Shown here one piece after another: positions 8,437 to 18,949 of a DNA stretch of 64,000 nt. The notes beneath the pieces are model-generated. The model ran no database searches. It was given only the letters and a program-made list of their open reading frames with translations, and was not told the DNA's origin. The translations under genes and the position numbers were made by a program. Each line of letters opens with the position of its first letter. Positions within the stretch are counted from its first letter, which is position 1. Origin of the DNA: Ceratothoa steindachneri (taxonomy: Eukaryota > Arthropoda > Malacostraca > Isopoda > Cymothoidae); NCBI GenBank assembly GCA_963969495.1, contig OZ018331.1:147852387-147916386 (forward strand), read 5' to 3'.

Positions 8437-8535
8437 ATCGTGCCCCACATGCCTAATTCGGATTGTGCCCAACCTGTCTCATTCGGATTGTGCCTCAGTT
8501 GCCTCATCGGATCGTTCTCCACTCGTCTCATCGCA
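8437..8535 (+). repeat. Degenerate ~30-bp tandem repeat (about four copies)
   Basis: Four imperfect copies of a motif of the form CGGATTGTGCC...TGTCTCATT follow the integrase frame. They lie where the element 3' non-coding part would be. No function is evident. Confidence 0.6.
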
Positions 8536-10145
8536 AGGAGGACCTTCCTCGAAGTCATCGACCCGTAAGACTGAAACTCCCTCCACTATTAGTATTGTCA
8601 AGTTCCCCCTTTTGATCTGAGCCTAGTTACATTAATCATTTAATTCCAATTGAGAATCCCTCCTCATAATAATTATCGAGACACTTTTTTAATTTAAATA
8701 ATTTCCTTTTGCCTATTATTATTATTCTTATTTTGATATGTGTAAATAAAATTATATTTTTGTTGTTTCATCTTTAACTAACCTTGAATGATACTCTCGG
8801 CCTATTCAAGTAAATCTCGTCAACCATTTTTGCACTCTGTCGGATTATTAAGGATTCGAAACCCAACGCCTCAAGTGTGACCTTCTAGTCGGTCGTTAAT
8901 CCCCGCGAACAATCCTTCAACGGTTCGCGTTGCAGTAGGTGATTAAGTCACCCCCCTCCCCACATAATATAGGAGTTGTGTATGGTATAGAGTGGTTGTA
9001 CTACGACAAAGGTCTTTTACAATTCTCAACATACCATGAATCCCGCAGACTATGTTTTCTGTCAAACTTGCCTCACTACTCCTTTCTACATCAACTATCC
9101 ACGGCCTAATTCTCGATCATTAACCGCGATATCTTAGTCTTTTTTGTGCCTAGAATCGCCCCTCTGATTTAAAACTTCAGTGATAGATTGAGAAAACCTG
9201 AAATGTTAAAAACGAGCCTATCTCAATACTACATTGCTCGCATACTTATGCTGCCTCTAGCTAGGGACCGTCTCCTAAGCCATCAGCTTTGACAAATTAC
9301 ACCGACCTGACGGGGCTCTGTCGAACATCCTCCTCTCTGTGTAACTGTATATTTTGTTGGAGGTGTGCGAGTGTCATGCATGTTATGAATATTTGCTGAG
9401 TTGTATTTGGTTCGTAGTGGTAGTGCGGCAAGGTTTCGGTCACATCGGTACGGTGATGGTATTTTAATTTTGGAAGGTGAAGTGATTCGGAGCTTTGCCA
9501 GCGTGTGGGTGTGGATGTCTGTTGGAATTGTGTTCATGAGATAGTTTCGACAGAGATATTGGAGAGTTTGATGTATTGTGTACTTGTGGATTGTTTAGTT
9601 CGCGAATAAGAAGAGGTGAAAGTTAAAAACAACAGAGCGATAGTTTTAAATTTGTCAAATTGTTGGACAAAGAATGAAAATATGTTAAACAGAAAGTAAA
9701 GAAGACCTCCACAAACGTAAGCAGAATTAAAACCAGCACATACACTAGGATCTACCGAAGGTCATCTGGAGTGAAAACCCAAATGGACGTTTATCACCGA
9801 ACTAGATATTTACTAGCCATTTACTATATGAGAGGTATTCAAAAGGTTAGCAAAAAAATGGAACCAAATGGGTTGCTAACCGAAACACAAAATAAATGGC
9901 ATTTAATTTCCTTCATAAAAATTAAAAGTTTTTTCTTGTCTCTTCATGTGTTTGTTTTTTATTAACCTTTGAAATCGGGTGACCTTTCTGACGGCCCTTG
10001 TACTACTTGTCACTGAAAGTGTATTGGTAAGTTAGGTTAGGTTAGTTAAAAATAAATAAAACCAATCTAAGTAACTTAACTTGCCAAAACGCATTTACCA
10101 AAATATCTGTTTAAAAACACCGAAAACTAACCAACTAGTCAACTC
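8536..10145. other. Non-coding AT-rich stretch
   Basis: No gene is supported here. The small ORFs at 9283-9537 (minus) and 9771-9965 (plus) have no recognisable domain. A TTAGG-like doublet occurs at 10031-10045 but is too short to be telomeric. Confidence 0.5.
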
Positions 10146-10149
10146 TACT

Positions 10150-10400
10150 CATATTTAGGGAATGCTTATTTTTACCCTATCAAATTTAGGGTATTTATCT
10201 TTTCATGTGCAAATTTAGTGATTTACTATTATTACTTGTTATGGCGTCTTATCTTTACTTGGTCAAATTTAGGGAGTGTTTATCTTTGTTTAATCAAGTT
10301 TAAGGAGTGCTTATCTTTTCTTAGCCAAATTAATGTAAAATTTCTCTTTACTTGCTCAAATTTAGGGAATATTTATCTTTAGTTGGTCAAATTTTTGTTT
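10150..10400 (+). repeat. Imperfect ~40-bp tandem repeat
   Basis: About six degenerate copies of TCAAATTTAGGGAGTGTTTA-CTTT can be followed through this stretch, separated by 30-45 bases. It sits just 5' of the split multicopy gene. Confidence 0.6.
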
Positions 10401-10611
10401 CTCTTAATTTTTAGTGTTTTCAATACTATATTTTGCGCTGATTCCAAATATGTGCTTACTCTTTCTCTACCATCGACCGTTTGAAAGATATAACAAATTA
10501 TGTTAATATAAAGAAATGTATGGGGTACGGGTAAATCACACTTACATTTGTCGCTAATTTATTTATTTTCTTTTTCAGGTTTATTTGATAAATATTGACT
10601 TTCTTGATTAT

Positions 10612-11033
10612 GGCTATAAGAGGATGCAGAAATTCATCAGATTCGTTGTTTTGTGTGTGGTTTCTATGTCGGACCTAAGCATGTATCACATAAAATTGTG
10701 AATGGTGCGAAGTACTGGATTGCTTATAGATTGTACTTTGGAATGAGTATGTGTAGCCAAGAAAAAACATGGGCCCCTCATGTTATATGTGGAAGTTGTC
10801 GATCAAATTTAGATGCATGGCTGAGACGTGCAAGAAAATCAATGCCATTTGCTCTGACGAGAGTTTGGCGAGAGCCAAAAAATCATCAGTATGATTGGTA
10901 TTTTTGCATGATTGAAATATCAAAGTACAGAAAGGTTAAGGGAATAAAATCCCTTCGATATCTCAACATTTCATCCTCTATTGCACCTGTACCACATGAT
11001 GATACCTTATTGGTTCCACGGCCGCCAGAAAAT
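10612..11033 (+). pseudogene. Uncharacterised multicopy invertebrate gene, first segment
   Basis: I recognise this as the N-terminal part of an uncharacterised protein family that is heavily duplicated in some invertebrates; it has no accepted symbol. It shows a treble-clef-like Cys/His pattern: FCVCGFYVGPKH, then CGSCRSNLDAWLRR and NHQYDWYFCMIE, followed by IKSLRYLNISSSIAPVPH and VPRPPEN. Such cysteine pairs suggest zinc binding. The frame lacks an ATG at its start and is opened by an acceptor-like TTTTTCAG near 10579. A consensus donor AAT|GTAAGT lies at 11034. The family may be transposon-derived, but I cannot prove that. Confidence 0.55.
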
Positions 11034-11193
11034 GTAAGTAAATCCTATCAAATTGTAAGCTATATTCTTTGTAACAGAATCAATACTGAAATATTCAAAA
11101 CATCTAGCTAAGGTTTCTTGTTATGTGATTACTCATGCAATCCATATTTATGCTCCAGCTATTAAATGCATCTCTTTTTATATTTTTTTTCAG
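11034..11193 (+). other. Probable intron of the multicopy gene
   Basis: A GT-AG pair is visible: donor GTAAGTAA at 11034 and acceptor TTTTTTTTCAG ending at 11193. Joining the two borders exactly does not keep the family frame (the downstream family frame starts one base earlier), so either another splice site is used or the gene had already decayed. Confidence 0.5.
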
Positions 11194-11537
11194 GTAGAGG
11201 GTATGAGAGTCGAAAAGGTTGTGACAATGAAGAAATGGATGAAACGTTTGAGCCAAGAATGAGTACCCGCCCACACTTTCCAAATCAACGTGAACTGGAT
11301 GATCTCATCAGGGACTTGGGTCTCACTAAGTCAGGAGCTGAGCTTTTGGCGTCCAGACTTAATGAATGGAATCTGTTGGGGAGAACTGCAGATCAACAGT
11401 ATACAGGAAGCGCCATGAGGAATTCGAAGTATACTTTGATATAAGTGAGGATTTCTGCTTCTGAAAAGATATTAATGGTTTGTTTACACCTATTGGAATT
11501 GATCACAACCCTGAAGAATGGAGACTTTTCATAGATA
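11194..11537 (+). pseudogene. Multicopy gene, second segment, interrupted by a mariner
   Basis: The family signature FPNQRELDDLIRDLGLTKSG and ELLASRLNEWNLL is clear. After a frameshift and a stop near 11450 the text continues with KDINGLF and DHNPEEWRLFIDT. It ends at the TA at 11536-11537, where a mariner begins. The next family residues (SSTKSLKAVLLHNGNQYPS) are found directly after that mariner at 12476. Confidence 0.65.
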
Positions 11538-12473
11538 CGAGGGGCGGTCAATAAGTTTTGCAATTCGGATATAAGGAAACGAGATATGAGGAAAAGTGTT
11601 CTATTATTTTTCAATATAACTACCTTCGACTTCAAAGCACTTGTGCCACTTGTCCCTGACGCTTCGAATTCCCGACAACCAGAAATCTCCCGACTGCTGT
11701 TCAATCCACTCCTAGACAGCGAGCTGGACAGCTTCATCGTCCCCAAACCGGCGTCCACGCAGTGCAGTCTTGAACTGGCGGAATAAAAAGTAGTTGCTAG
11801 GGGCCAGATCTGGACTGCAGGGGGGATGGTTGAGCTCGTCGAATCCGCACTCGCGCAGGGCAGCTTGTGCAACTCTGGCCTTGTGGACTTTAACGACGTT
11901 GAATTCGATCATGGGGCGTGAGGTTTCTAGGGACCCAACGGGCACACACAGACCTTGGTCATGGTCAAATTGTCGTGGATGATGTTCATAACACTTCCAT
12001 GTGATATTCCAAGTTCTCGCTTGATTTCTTCGACCTTCACCCGTCGATTTTCGAGGATTATCCTCTCTACACGGGCCACATTGTCCTCGTTGGTCACGTC
12101 TGACGGGCGTCCTGGACGAGGGTCATCTTCAAGGGACTCACGACCATGGCGGAACTCCTTATTCCAGCGAGCAATGGTTGCATAGGAAGGGGCGGTGTCG
12201 GTGTACACGGCAACCATGCGTTCATGGATCTCTTTTGCATTCTTGCCTTCCTTGGTCAAAAGTTTGATCACTGCGCGGTGCTCAACCTTCTCCATTGTTA
12301 AAAAATTTGTGACTGACGATCTGCGATTAGCTACTGCTTCTTAAATAGACGAGGCAGGAGCGTGCGGCTACAGGTCCTGACTTGTCATAACTTGTCCTAA
12401 CACCGCCACAAACAGCCATCACCCTTCCTCTGTTTTGCCCTACCGATTCGCAAAACCTATTGACCGCCCCTCG
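11538..12473 (-). mobile_element. Mariner element (internally deleted, 936 bp)
   Basis: Both ends are clear: CGAGGGGCGGTCAATAAGTT at 11538 and its inverse ending GACCGCCCCTCG at 12473, forming ~30-bp terminal inverted repeats with a few mismatches. The element is flanked by TA at 11536-11537 and 12474-12475, the duplicated mariner target. Full mariners are about 1.3 kb, so roughly 350 bp is missing. The transposase runs on the minus strand. Confidence 0.95.
11712..12295 (-). pseudogene. Mariner transposase, internally deleted
   Basis: ATG at 12295 opens a frame with the paired helix-turn-helix N-terminus (HRAVIKLLTKEGKNAKEIHE, then TIARWNKEFRHGRES and DDPRPGRPSD) and the VHTI-like GSVMNIIHDNLTM. 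It shifts near 11930 into the C-terminal part VHKARVAQAALRECGF and SPDLAPSNYFLFRQFK. The catalytic middle with the first Asp and the HDNA block is deleted, and the third catalytic Asp (normally SPDLAPSDY) is Asn. It is non-functional, but the preserved ends could be mobilised in trans. Confidence 0.85.
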
Positions 12474-12475
12474 TA

Positions 12476-13092
12476 GTTCTACAAAAAGCCTCAAAGCTGT
12501 TTTACTACATAATGGAAATCAGTATCCATCCCTGCCTATATCATACTCGGTACAGATAAAGGAAGAATATGACAATGTAAAAAAGCTTCTCGAGAAGGTA
12601 AACTAAACTAATTTTAAATGGGATGTTTGTGGTGATTTTAAAATGCTTACCTTCTTACTCAGATTTCAGAGTGGGTATATCAAGTATTCATGTTTTCTTT
12701 GCCTATGTGACAGTAAGGCTGATCATGAACATTACTAGAAGGTTGAGTGGCCCCCTTGAGATGACTTGCAACCAGCAAAACTAAATGTTATTATACATCC
12801 TCTTGTAGAGCCTGCAAAGTCTTGCTACCTCCAATTCATATATAGTTGGTGTGGTCAAACAGTTTGTAAAAGCATTAGATCATGGTGGAGAAGCATTTCA
12901 AGCGATTCATCTAGTCTTCATAAGGCTATCAGAGGCCAAATTTAAAGGTGGTATATTTACTGGACCTCAAGTGAGGAAAATGCTGAAGTCAATACAACTT
13001 GAGAATGCAATGAGTGATTTCGAAAGTGAGGCGTGGTGTGCATTTCGAAATATAGTCAATGGATTCCTTGGTAAAAATAAAGACCCACACTA
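12476..13092 (+). pseudogene. Multicopy gene, third segment between two mariner insertions
   Basis: Directly after the first mariner the text continues STKSLKAVLLHNGNQYPSLP and EYDNVKKLLEKV. After a shift near 12600 come CGDFKMLTFLLRFQSGYIKY and SCFLCLCDSKADHEHY, then VKQFVKALDHGGEAFQAIHL, GGIFTGPQVRKMLKSIQLEN, ESEAWCAFRNIVNGF and GKNKDPH. The conserved G-D-F-K and C-F-L-C-L-C-D motifs make this family easy to follow. Stops and shifts are frequent in the first half, while the last 80 codons (12851-13093) are open. Confidence 0.65.
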
Positions 13093-14390
13093 AAGAGTGT
13101 TCCAATAACTTGGACCGATTTTATATGTGAGTTAAGTTTAAGCGTATAATGATTTTTCTCTTTTATTTCAGATTTAACAACTTCAGTCTATGGCAATTTC
13201 AACCATGGAAAGATTAACAATCGAACAACGTGTTAAAGTTATCGAAGCCTATTACGAAAATAAACGTTCAAACAGAAACGCATTTCGGGCGCTTCGCGAT
13301 TTTTTTGGTCAACATAATCGACCGACCGAGAGTGCAATTGGAAAAATTTTCGTAAATTCAAACAAACGGGGTCGGTGGCAGATAGGAAAACGCCATTGCG
13401 TGCTCGTTTACGCCGTTCAGCTGAAAACATTGCTGCAGTGCGCGAGAATGTGGCAGAAGATTCAGACACCTCTATTCGTCATCGCGCGCAGGAATTGAAC
13501 CTCTCCACAACAACGCTACATTGAATTTTGACAAAAGATTTGTCTTTACACGCTTAAAAAATTCAATTGATACAAAAACTGAAGACTGCTGACCATTTGA
13601 AGCGCCGTACATTCGTCAATTGGGTGCACGAGCAAAGACAAGGCGATGATGATTTTTCGCAAAATTCATCTTTACGTGATGAAGCCCATTTTCATCTTGG
13701 TGGATTCGTTAATACGCAGAATTGTCGCATTTGAGCTGATTAAAATCCTAAGAAGATTGTTGAAAAGCCACTGCATCCACAAAAGGTCACTGTTTGGTGT
13801 GCATTTTTTGCTAGCGGAATCATTGGGCCGTATTTCTTCGAAAATGATGCCGGGAATTCTGTTACGGTGACAGGCGAGCGATACCATGCCATAATAACGA
13901 ACTTTTTATGGCCTGAATGGAATTCTATGGATGTCAAAGATTTGTGGTTTCAACAGGACGGCGCCACATGCCACACAGACAATGCAACAATGGCTTTATT
14001 GAATGAGAAGTTTCCAGGTCGCATCATCTCTCGAAACAGCGAGGTCAATTGGCCACCACGATCCTGTGACTTGACGCCTTTAGATTTCTTCCTTTTGAGG
14101 CATCTCAAAAGTAAGGTCTATGCCAACAAGCCAACAACAACTCAACACCTGAAGGATGAGATAATAAGGCATATTGGTGAGATCGAGAAGCAACTATGCA
14201 GAAAGACATCAAAATTTTGACCATCGAGTGGAGGTGTGCCGCCGAAGCCTTGATGGACATTTAGGCGATATTATTTTTCACACGTAATTGCCATGACTCA
14301 AATAACATGATTCAATAGTGAAATCAATAAATTTTCACCAATAACTGTTTTATTTACTGCTAACTTCGATCCGTCTTAATGGAACACCCT
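13093..14390 (+). mobile_element. Mariner element of the DD41D type, 1.3 kb
   Basis: Ends are AAGAGTGTTCCAATAACTTG at 13093 and an inverse end CATTAAG...GGAACACCCT (14378-14390), giving matched GTGTTCC tips. TA occurs on both sides (13091-13092 and 14391-14392). The length of about 1298 bp is that of a full mariner. It sits inside the multicopy gene between DPH and the next family block, so it inserted after that gene copy existed. Confidence 0.85.
13190..14285 (+). pseudogene. Mariner transposase, DD41D type, frameshifted
   Basis: The N-terminus (MERLTIEQRVKVIEAYYENK, then RALRDFFGQHNRPTE) is the helix-turn-helix domain of the DUF4817 kind. After shifts at about 13365 and 13500 the frame recovers at RDEAHFHLGG (first Asp), then DLWFQQDGATCHT (second Asp) and PPRSCDLTPLDFFL (third Asp). 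Forty-one residues lie between the second and third Asp, the spacing of the rosa (DD41D) group. All three catalytic Asp remain but stops at 13523 and near 13728 and several shifts break the gene. Confidence 0.85.
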
Positions 14391-14392
14391 TA

Positions 14393-14652
14393 ACAAACAG
14401 CTGGTAGCAAAACATTTACAAAGTTATAAGAATATAGAATGTAAAATGTCACTAAAGGTGCACTTTTTACATTCACATTTGGAGGTTTTTTGGGGGGAAA
14501 ATTTTGGCGAAGTGAGTGAGGAGCATGATGAGCGGTTCCATCAGGACATTGCTGTAATTGAGAAAAGATACCAAGGAAGATGGGACAATGGAAAGATGGG
14601 GGGGGAACTATATATGGTCTCTGGTGCTCACAGTAAGAAAGCACGTTTTTAA
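14393..14652 (+). pseudogene. Multicopy gene, fourth (C-terminal) segment
   Basis: After the second mariner the family continues: LVAKHLQSYKNIECKMSLKV, HFLHSHLEVFWGENFGEVSE, HDERFHQDIAVIEKRYQGRW. The strictly conserved MSLKVHFLHSHL and ERFHQDI blocks identify it. The last 14 residues differ from what is usual (the family normally has a DYCW motif), so the C-terminus is probably shifted. One extra A at the insertion site breaks the frame across the mariner. Confidence 0.65.
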
Positions 14653-14939
14653 ATGCACCTTCAGTAGGTTATCTCCAATAATCACATTTTCTCATTAGTT
14701 TAAGAAGGAAAACAAGGACAAAATATTATCAACTATTATTCATGGACAATGTGAATATGCTAAATAAAGTGAACTGTCGCAGCTATCTATGGATAGTTTT
14801 ATATACAAAATTCCAATTATATCCAAAAATATTGATGAAATGCAGTTTTCAGTGGTATTTTTGTAATCAGAAGGTAAAACCACCTTAAAAACACTAAAAA
14901 TATTTAAAGAAACAAAACTAGTGGAATCTTGTCACATGG

Positions 14940-15790
14940 TCTGCTCATCTTAATTTTACGGTTTCGTATAACTTTCACAATATCTTGAAATTTGGTTTGT
15001 CCACGTATCCAAATGGCTGATTTTCTGTCGTACCAAATTACCCCCATCATAAAGCGTTCTTGGGCTCTTTATGTTGTTCTTAGATTTTTGGTCAGGTTCC
15101 AAGTTTCTACTCCAGAGGTCATAGTTGCGATTTAACATTTTGTATACATTTCTTTTCAGGCATATGGACATTTTACTTTTGAAGATGATACTTACCTTCT
15201 AAATATTTTCTAGCTTAGAGTGATTTTGCATTGGCTTTCATGATCTTTTACCGGTGGCATTGTAATTTTTGACCTAGATAAATGTCTACTATTTTAATTT
15301 GCTCTCTGTCAATTGTGATGTCTATTATGTCGACCTTCGGTTGCTTTGTTATGACTTTTGCTTGTTTTTCCAAGATTTATTTTTAGCCAGATTTTTCTTT
15401 TTCCATGGTTAAGTTCTTGACGCATTCTTTGAATCTCTTCTAGGTTATCATCTATGAGTATACTATAATCAGTGTATCACAGGTGATTGAGTTAATCCCT
15501 TTGATCTTTATATTTTTGTGTTGCCACTTTAGCCCCCTGAAGATATATTCTAGCAGGGCGTGAATAATTTCGTTTGAGAGAAATGGTATCTCCTTGTCTT
15601 ACGTTCTTATGCAATCTAAATTTAAAATCTGAAATTTTGGTATATGTGTTCTATGATATTTATGTAGAATGGACAAATACTTGATTCTTCAACGCTGTTA
15701 TGACCACTGGTGTTTCTATTAAATCAATTGCTTTCCGTTAGTCTATAAAGACCAAGTATAGAAGTATATTGTACTCAAAAGTGTTTTCAC
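14940..15790 (-). pseudogene. RTE-type LINE reverse transcriptase remnant
   Basis: Reading the minus strand across frames gives LYLVFIDYRKAIDLIETP (palm motif A), NVRQGDTIS (motif B, G-x-RQGD, near 15586-15606), then a block ending in IDDNLEEIQRMRQELNHG and KIWLKINLGKTKVI, and INITIDREQIKIVDIYLGQK-like text. This order is typical of RTE-class LINEs, whose protein has an AP endonuclease and RT. Motif C is damaged and dozens of stops are present. Only the RT C-terminal half is seen; no endonuclease is found upstream because a mariner abuts at 15810. Confidence 0.7.
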
Positions 15791-15809
15791 TGAGCTGGTT
15801 GAGTATCTA

Positions 15810-17110
15810 CAGTGTTCCGGCTAAATTTGACGGTTTGCATTACAGACCCCCCCCCACCCGCAATATCTCAGCCATAAAGAAATGTATTTTAAAAAATCAA
15901 AACATCATATAGAGTGTGTCTTGCAGATAACAGTTTACTCAAAGTAGCTTCCACCACGGAATCAAGACAGCTCCGAAACCTGGCACATGCGTTCCTCACT
16001 GTGTCCCTAAGAAGATCTTGAAAAACCTTCTTGATCCTGGACACCAGCGCGTTCTTAATGTTGTAGGCACATCGGTTGGTCTCTTACTCAACCGCACTCC
16101 ACGAATATCAATATATGGGAATAAAATCCGACGAATTAAGAGGCCAGGAAGGGGTGCTAGTGAAGTCGCAGAAATTCTCTGACAAGGACTTCTGACTCTT
16201 TTTGGAGGTGTGGTCTTCCTGCAGCACACCTCTCCATCCATAATTTGACCATAATCTCCAGCAGCTCTACATTGCCATCTGAATTGTATTTAAGACCCTG
16301 TTCAAAGATTTGGAGCAGCGTGACGTCACCCTAACAGGACATACATCGAAACACTATCATATTTGGGGAAAACCTGTTCTTCATCATACATGGAACGTCG
16401 CGTGGATTTTAGGCAAGTCACCTGTTATTCTGGGTGTTCAGCAACTGATCCTGGGGAAAATTCCTTTCGTCTTAGAAGAACCAGATCGTCATATGCTCAA
16501 CGGGGTTCTTCAGCTTGTTCAGAAGCTTCTTTGACTTCGTCACTGGTTCTCTTTGGCCTTGGTTGTCAGAAGTTGTCCCTTGCACCTCTTTTACGAGTGG
16601 TAGCGAAAGTTCTCATTCAGGACCAGCTTCATAGTGGTGAGTCAAACACACATCTCTCCTATACTATACCAGGTCGGGTGGTTTCTCCCATCCTAATACC
16701 AGCTTTGCGGTGTTTCTCTCTTGCCAAATCCCGGATTCCCTTGTTTGGGTCTTCCATCACCTTCTGAAGTTGTTGAAAGACTTCAGGCGTGCAGACACCG
16801 TCAGAACGCCTGCTGTGTCCTTTTCTGCTGGGCCACGGCTTCGTACTCTCCATTGCAGCTGTCCATGTCATGTCTTACAGCCTTTGCAGTGTTAACGGAG
16901 CATTGGGCATCAGACACGGTGCCGGAATTTTGATACCCGGCGCGAATCATCATTATGCAGCTAACTCTTTTCCAGTATTCAGATGGCTTTCATTCCTCCA
17001 TGTCAGCTAACTTTTCGCTGTCTGCTCTTCAACGCCGGTGACTGTTTACCGAAACACATTTCGGAAAAAAATGGGACATTATAAATCGTCAAATTCAGAC
17101 CGAGCACCTG
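15810..17110 (-). mobile_element. Mariner-type DNA transposon, decayed, 1.3 kb
   Basis: The left end CAGTGTTCCGGCTAAATTTG matches the inverse of the right end (ATTCAGACCGAGCACCTG, 17093-17110). TA precedes the left end (15808-15809); the right flank reads TG, a probable mutation of TA. Length is 1301 bp. It abuts the RTE remnant, which it may have truncated. Confidence 0.75.
15900..16990 (-). pseudogene. Tc1/mariner-type transposase remnant
   Basis: On the minus strand the C-terminal part reads TNRCAYNIKNALVSRIKKVF, RDTVRNACARFRSCLDSVVE, which is the usual end of this transposase group. Earlier parts show DGVCTPEVFQQLQKVMEDPN and KGIRDLAREK (helix-turn-helix N-terminal domain). The expected third catalytic Asp region reads PLNSSDFIPIY, with the final Asp lost. 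Many frameshifts and stops occur. Confidence 0.65.
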
Positions 17111-18560
17111 TGTATATCGCTATCACGATATTGATTACTGAAGATTTTACTCAAGTTCCTCATTAATTTGCTCATTAAACCAACCAATGGAAGCTCATTG
17201 AAGACTAAAGTGAAATTCGCAATTAATTTATTAATTGGATTTGAAATGCTAAGGAAAGTGTTGACAGTAATCTTTTTAAAGAAATTTCTCTTTTATAAAT
17301 TGTGAACTAATTTCCGCAGCTGCTGTTGAAAAAAACCATCAGAATCGTCATGTTAATCTCCACATTAACTGTAATAAAATGTAAATATTTGGATGATATG
17401 AATGTCCTTCATAACCCCTTCGTCATAAATAGGCTTGGGGAGGGTGGTACAAATATGTATATCATTATTATTATCATGAGGATATGTGTAAGATTGCTAT
17501 GTGGTTTGGAGCAAGTTTTCTCCCCAAAAGGGGAAGGTTTCACTGTTGATAAGTTATTTGCTGTTAAGAAGTTATTAATTACTTCAATAAAAAGCTTTAT
17601 ATTAATACTTTAATGTGTCTGTGTATGAATAATGTGCTTTCTGCCAGACACAGCACTTAGGAGGTGATGATTTTGTTAAGGAACCTTTAATTTTTAAACA
17701 TCTTCACTGTTTTCAATTTGTCATTTCATCTTGTACGGTTCATCCTTTTTTTCCACCTCTCGATGACAACAGCTTTGCAGCGTATAATATCCTACTTTGA
17801 CAGGGCTGAAGTCTTCGAATTGAAAGACCGCTTGAAGAAGACAGAAGTTCTACACTAGCTGGTCGCTTATGAAGTTTAATACTCTTTTCGCACCACCAGA
17901 GCTGAGGACAGTCCAGCACTTCAGCTCGCTTCGCTGCATCATCTCCTTAGAAACTAAGGTTGAGATGTCCACGATGGAGCCTGCTAGGAGGGCGGGCTCA
18001 CAAATGCCCACTCGGGTGGCGGCGCATCCTCCGATCAAGCGGGAGGAACAAAAGTCCATCACCCCCCTCTACCCTGGGTGACCCCTGCTGCAAGCCAGGG
18101 GGTACGGCCTGAGTGCCGCCCTAGAGTCTGTCCGACCTGCCTCACCAACCATACTACACCTACAGAGCCTCCCCATACAATTCTTTTCCCTAAAGGGGAG
18201 TGAACGATCGTCGGCGTTCCTCTCCGGCGACATAGAGACCTGTGGAGGCCAAAACAAGTAAACATTCGTTTTAAAGATTTAAACAGTTCGCACAAAATTT
18301 TCGGGGAGCGTTTATCATTTTCGCTTGAATTTGCCTCCTTTTGCAAGTGCGGTGTGCGAGAGAGATGATCATAACACGAAAATTTTGAATAGGTGTGGGT
18401 AGAAGATAGAGATAAAGTGTGTGGACAAATAGCGGAAAATGGACCAGTGTTGAAAAAAGAAAGAAGTGTGGAAGGGTGCAAAGAGATGCTAGTGCCTGGT
18501 GATCAGGCCTATCGCTTTTAAGTATTTTTGGTTTTGTGGTTCCTTTGTTGTATTTGACTC
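17111..18560. other. No recognised gene
   Basis: I see only short ORFs (17326-17613 plus, 17869-18081 plus, 18059-18481 minus) without family features. A GC-richer stretch at 17900-18250 stands out against the AT-rich surroundings. It could be a 5' or 3' part of another element. Confidence 0.4.
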
Positions 18561-18564
18561 AGTT

Positions 18565-18570
<6 letters not shown>

Positions 18571-18646
<76 letters not shown>
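18571..18646. repeat. (TA)n microsatellite, 3' tail of the minus-strand LINE
   Basis: An almost pure TA run of about 76 bp. It lies at the 3' end of the minus-strand Jockey-like LINE, at the same relative place as the (TA)n at 29310-29373 for the plus-strand relative. That makes it likely to be the element's tail. Confidence 0.85.
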
Positions 18647-18650
<4 letters not shown>

Positions 18651-18949
18651 GGCGTTCAAGCCATTTGTCTTTAAAAAACAATTAATGTCCTTGGATATGA
18701 TATTCGTATTTGCTGTTGTGGTAATAATTACTTTATTAATTACTTTAGTGCTGTGCTCAGTGTCTGTCTTTTTTTGTATATCTTGTAGTGAGTGTAATTC
18801 ATTTTTTTGTTTTTTCATGGATGTCTTCTTCGGAGAGTTTGGGTCTTCATCAGTAAGGTTTCAGTGAGGTTTCACAATTAGGTATTCTTTTTCTTGGTTT
18901 GGTTTTTAATCTGGTTTAGGGTAAAAAACATTTCCATTATCATGTGTAG

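Noticed and set aside
10031..10045. GTTAGGTTAGGTTAG, a telomere-like motif of insects
   Set aside because: Only three tandem words; far too short to indicate a telomere or interstitial telomeric array.
18499..18867. 122-codon ORF with a long Ile-Tyr run
   Set aside because: The run is the (TA)n microsatellite read as codons; the remainder has no recognisable domain.
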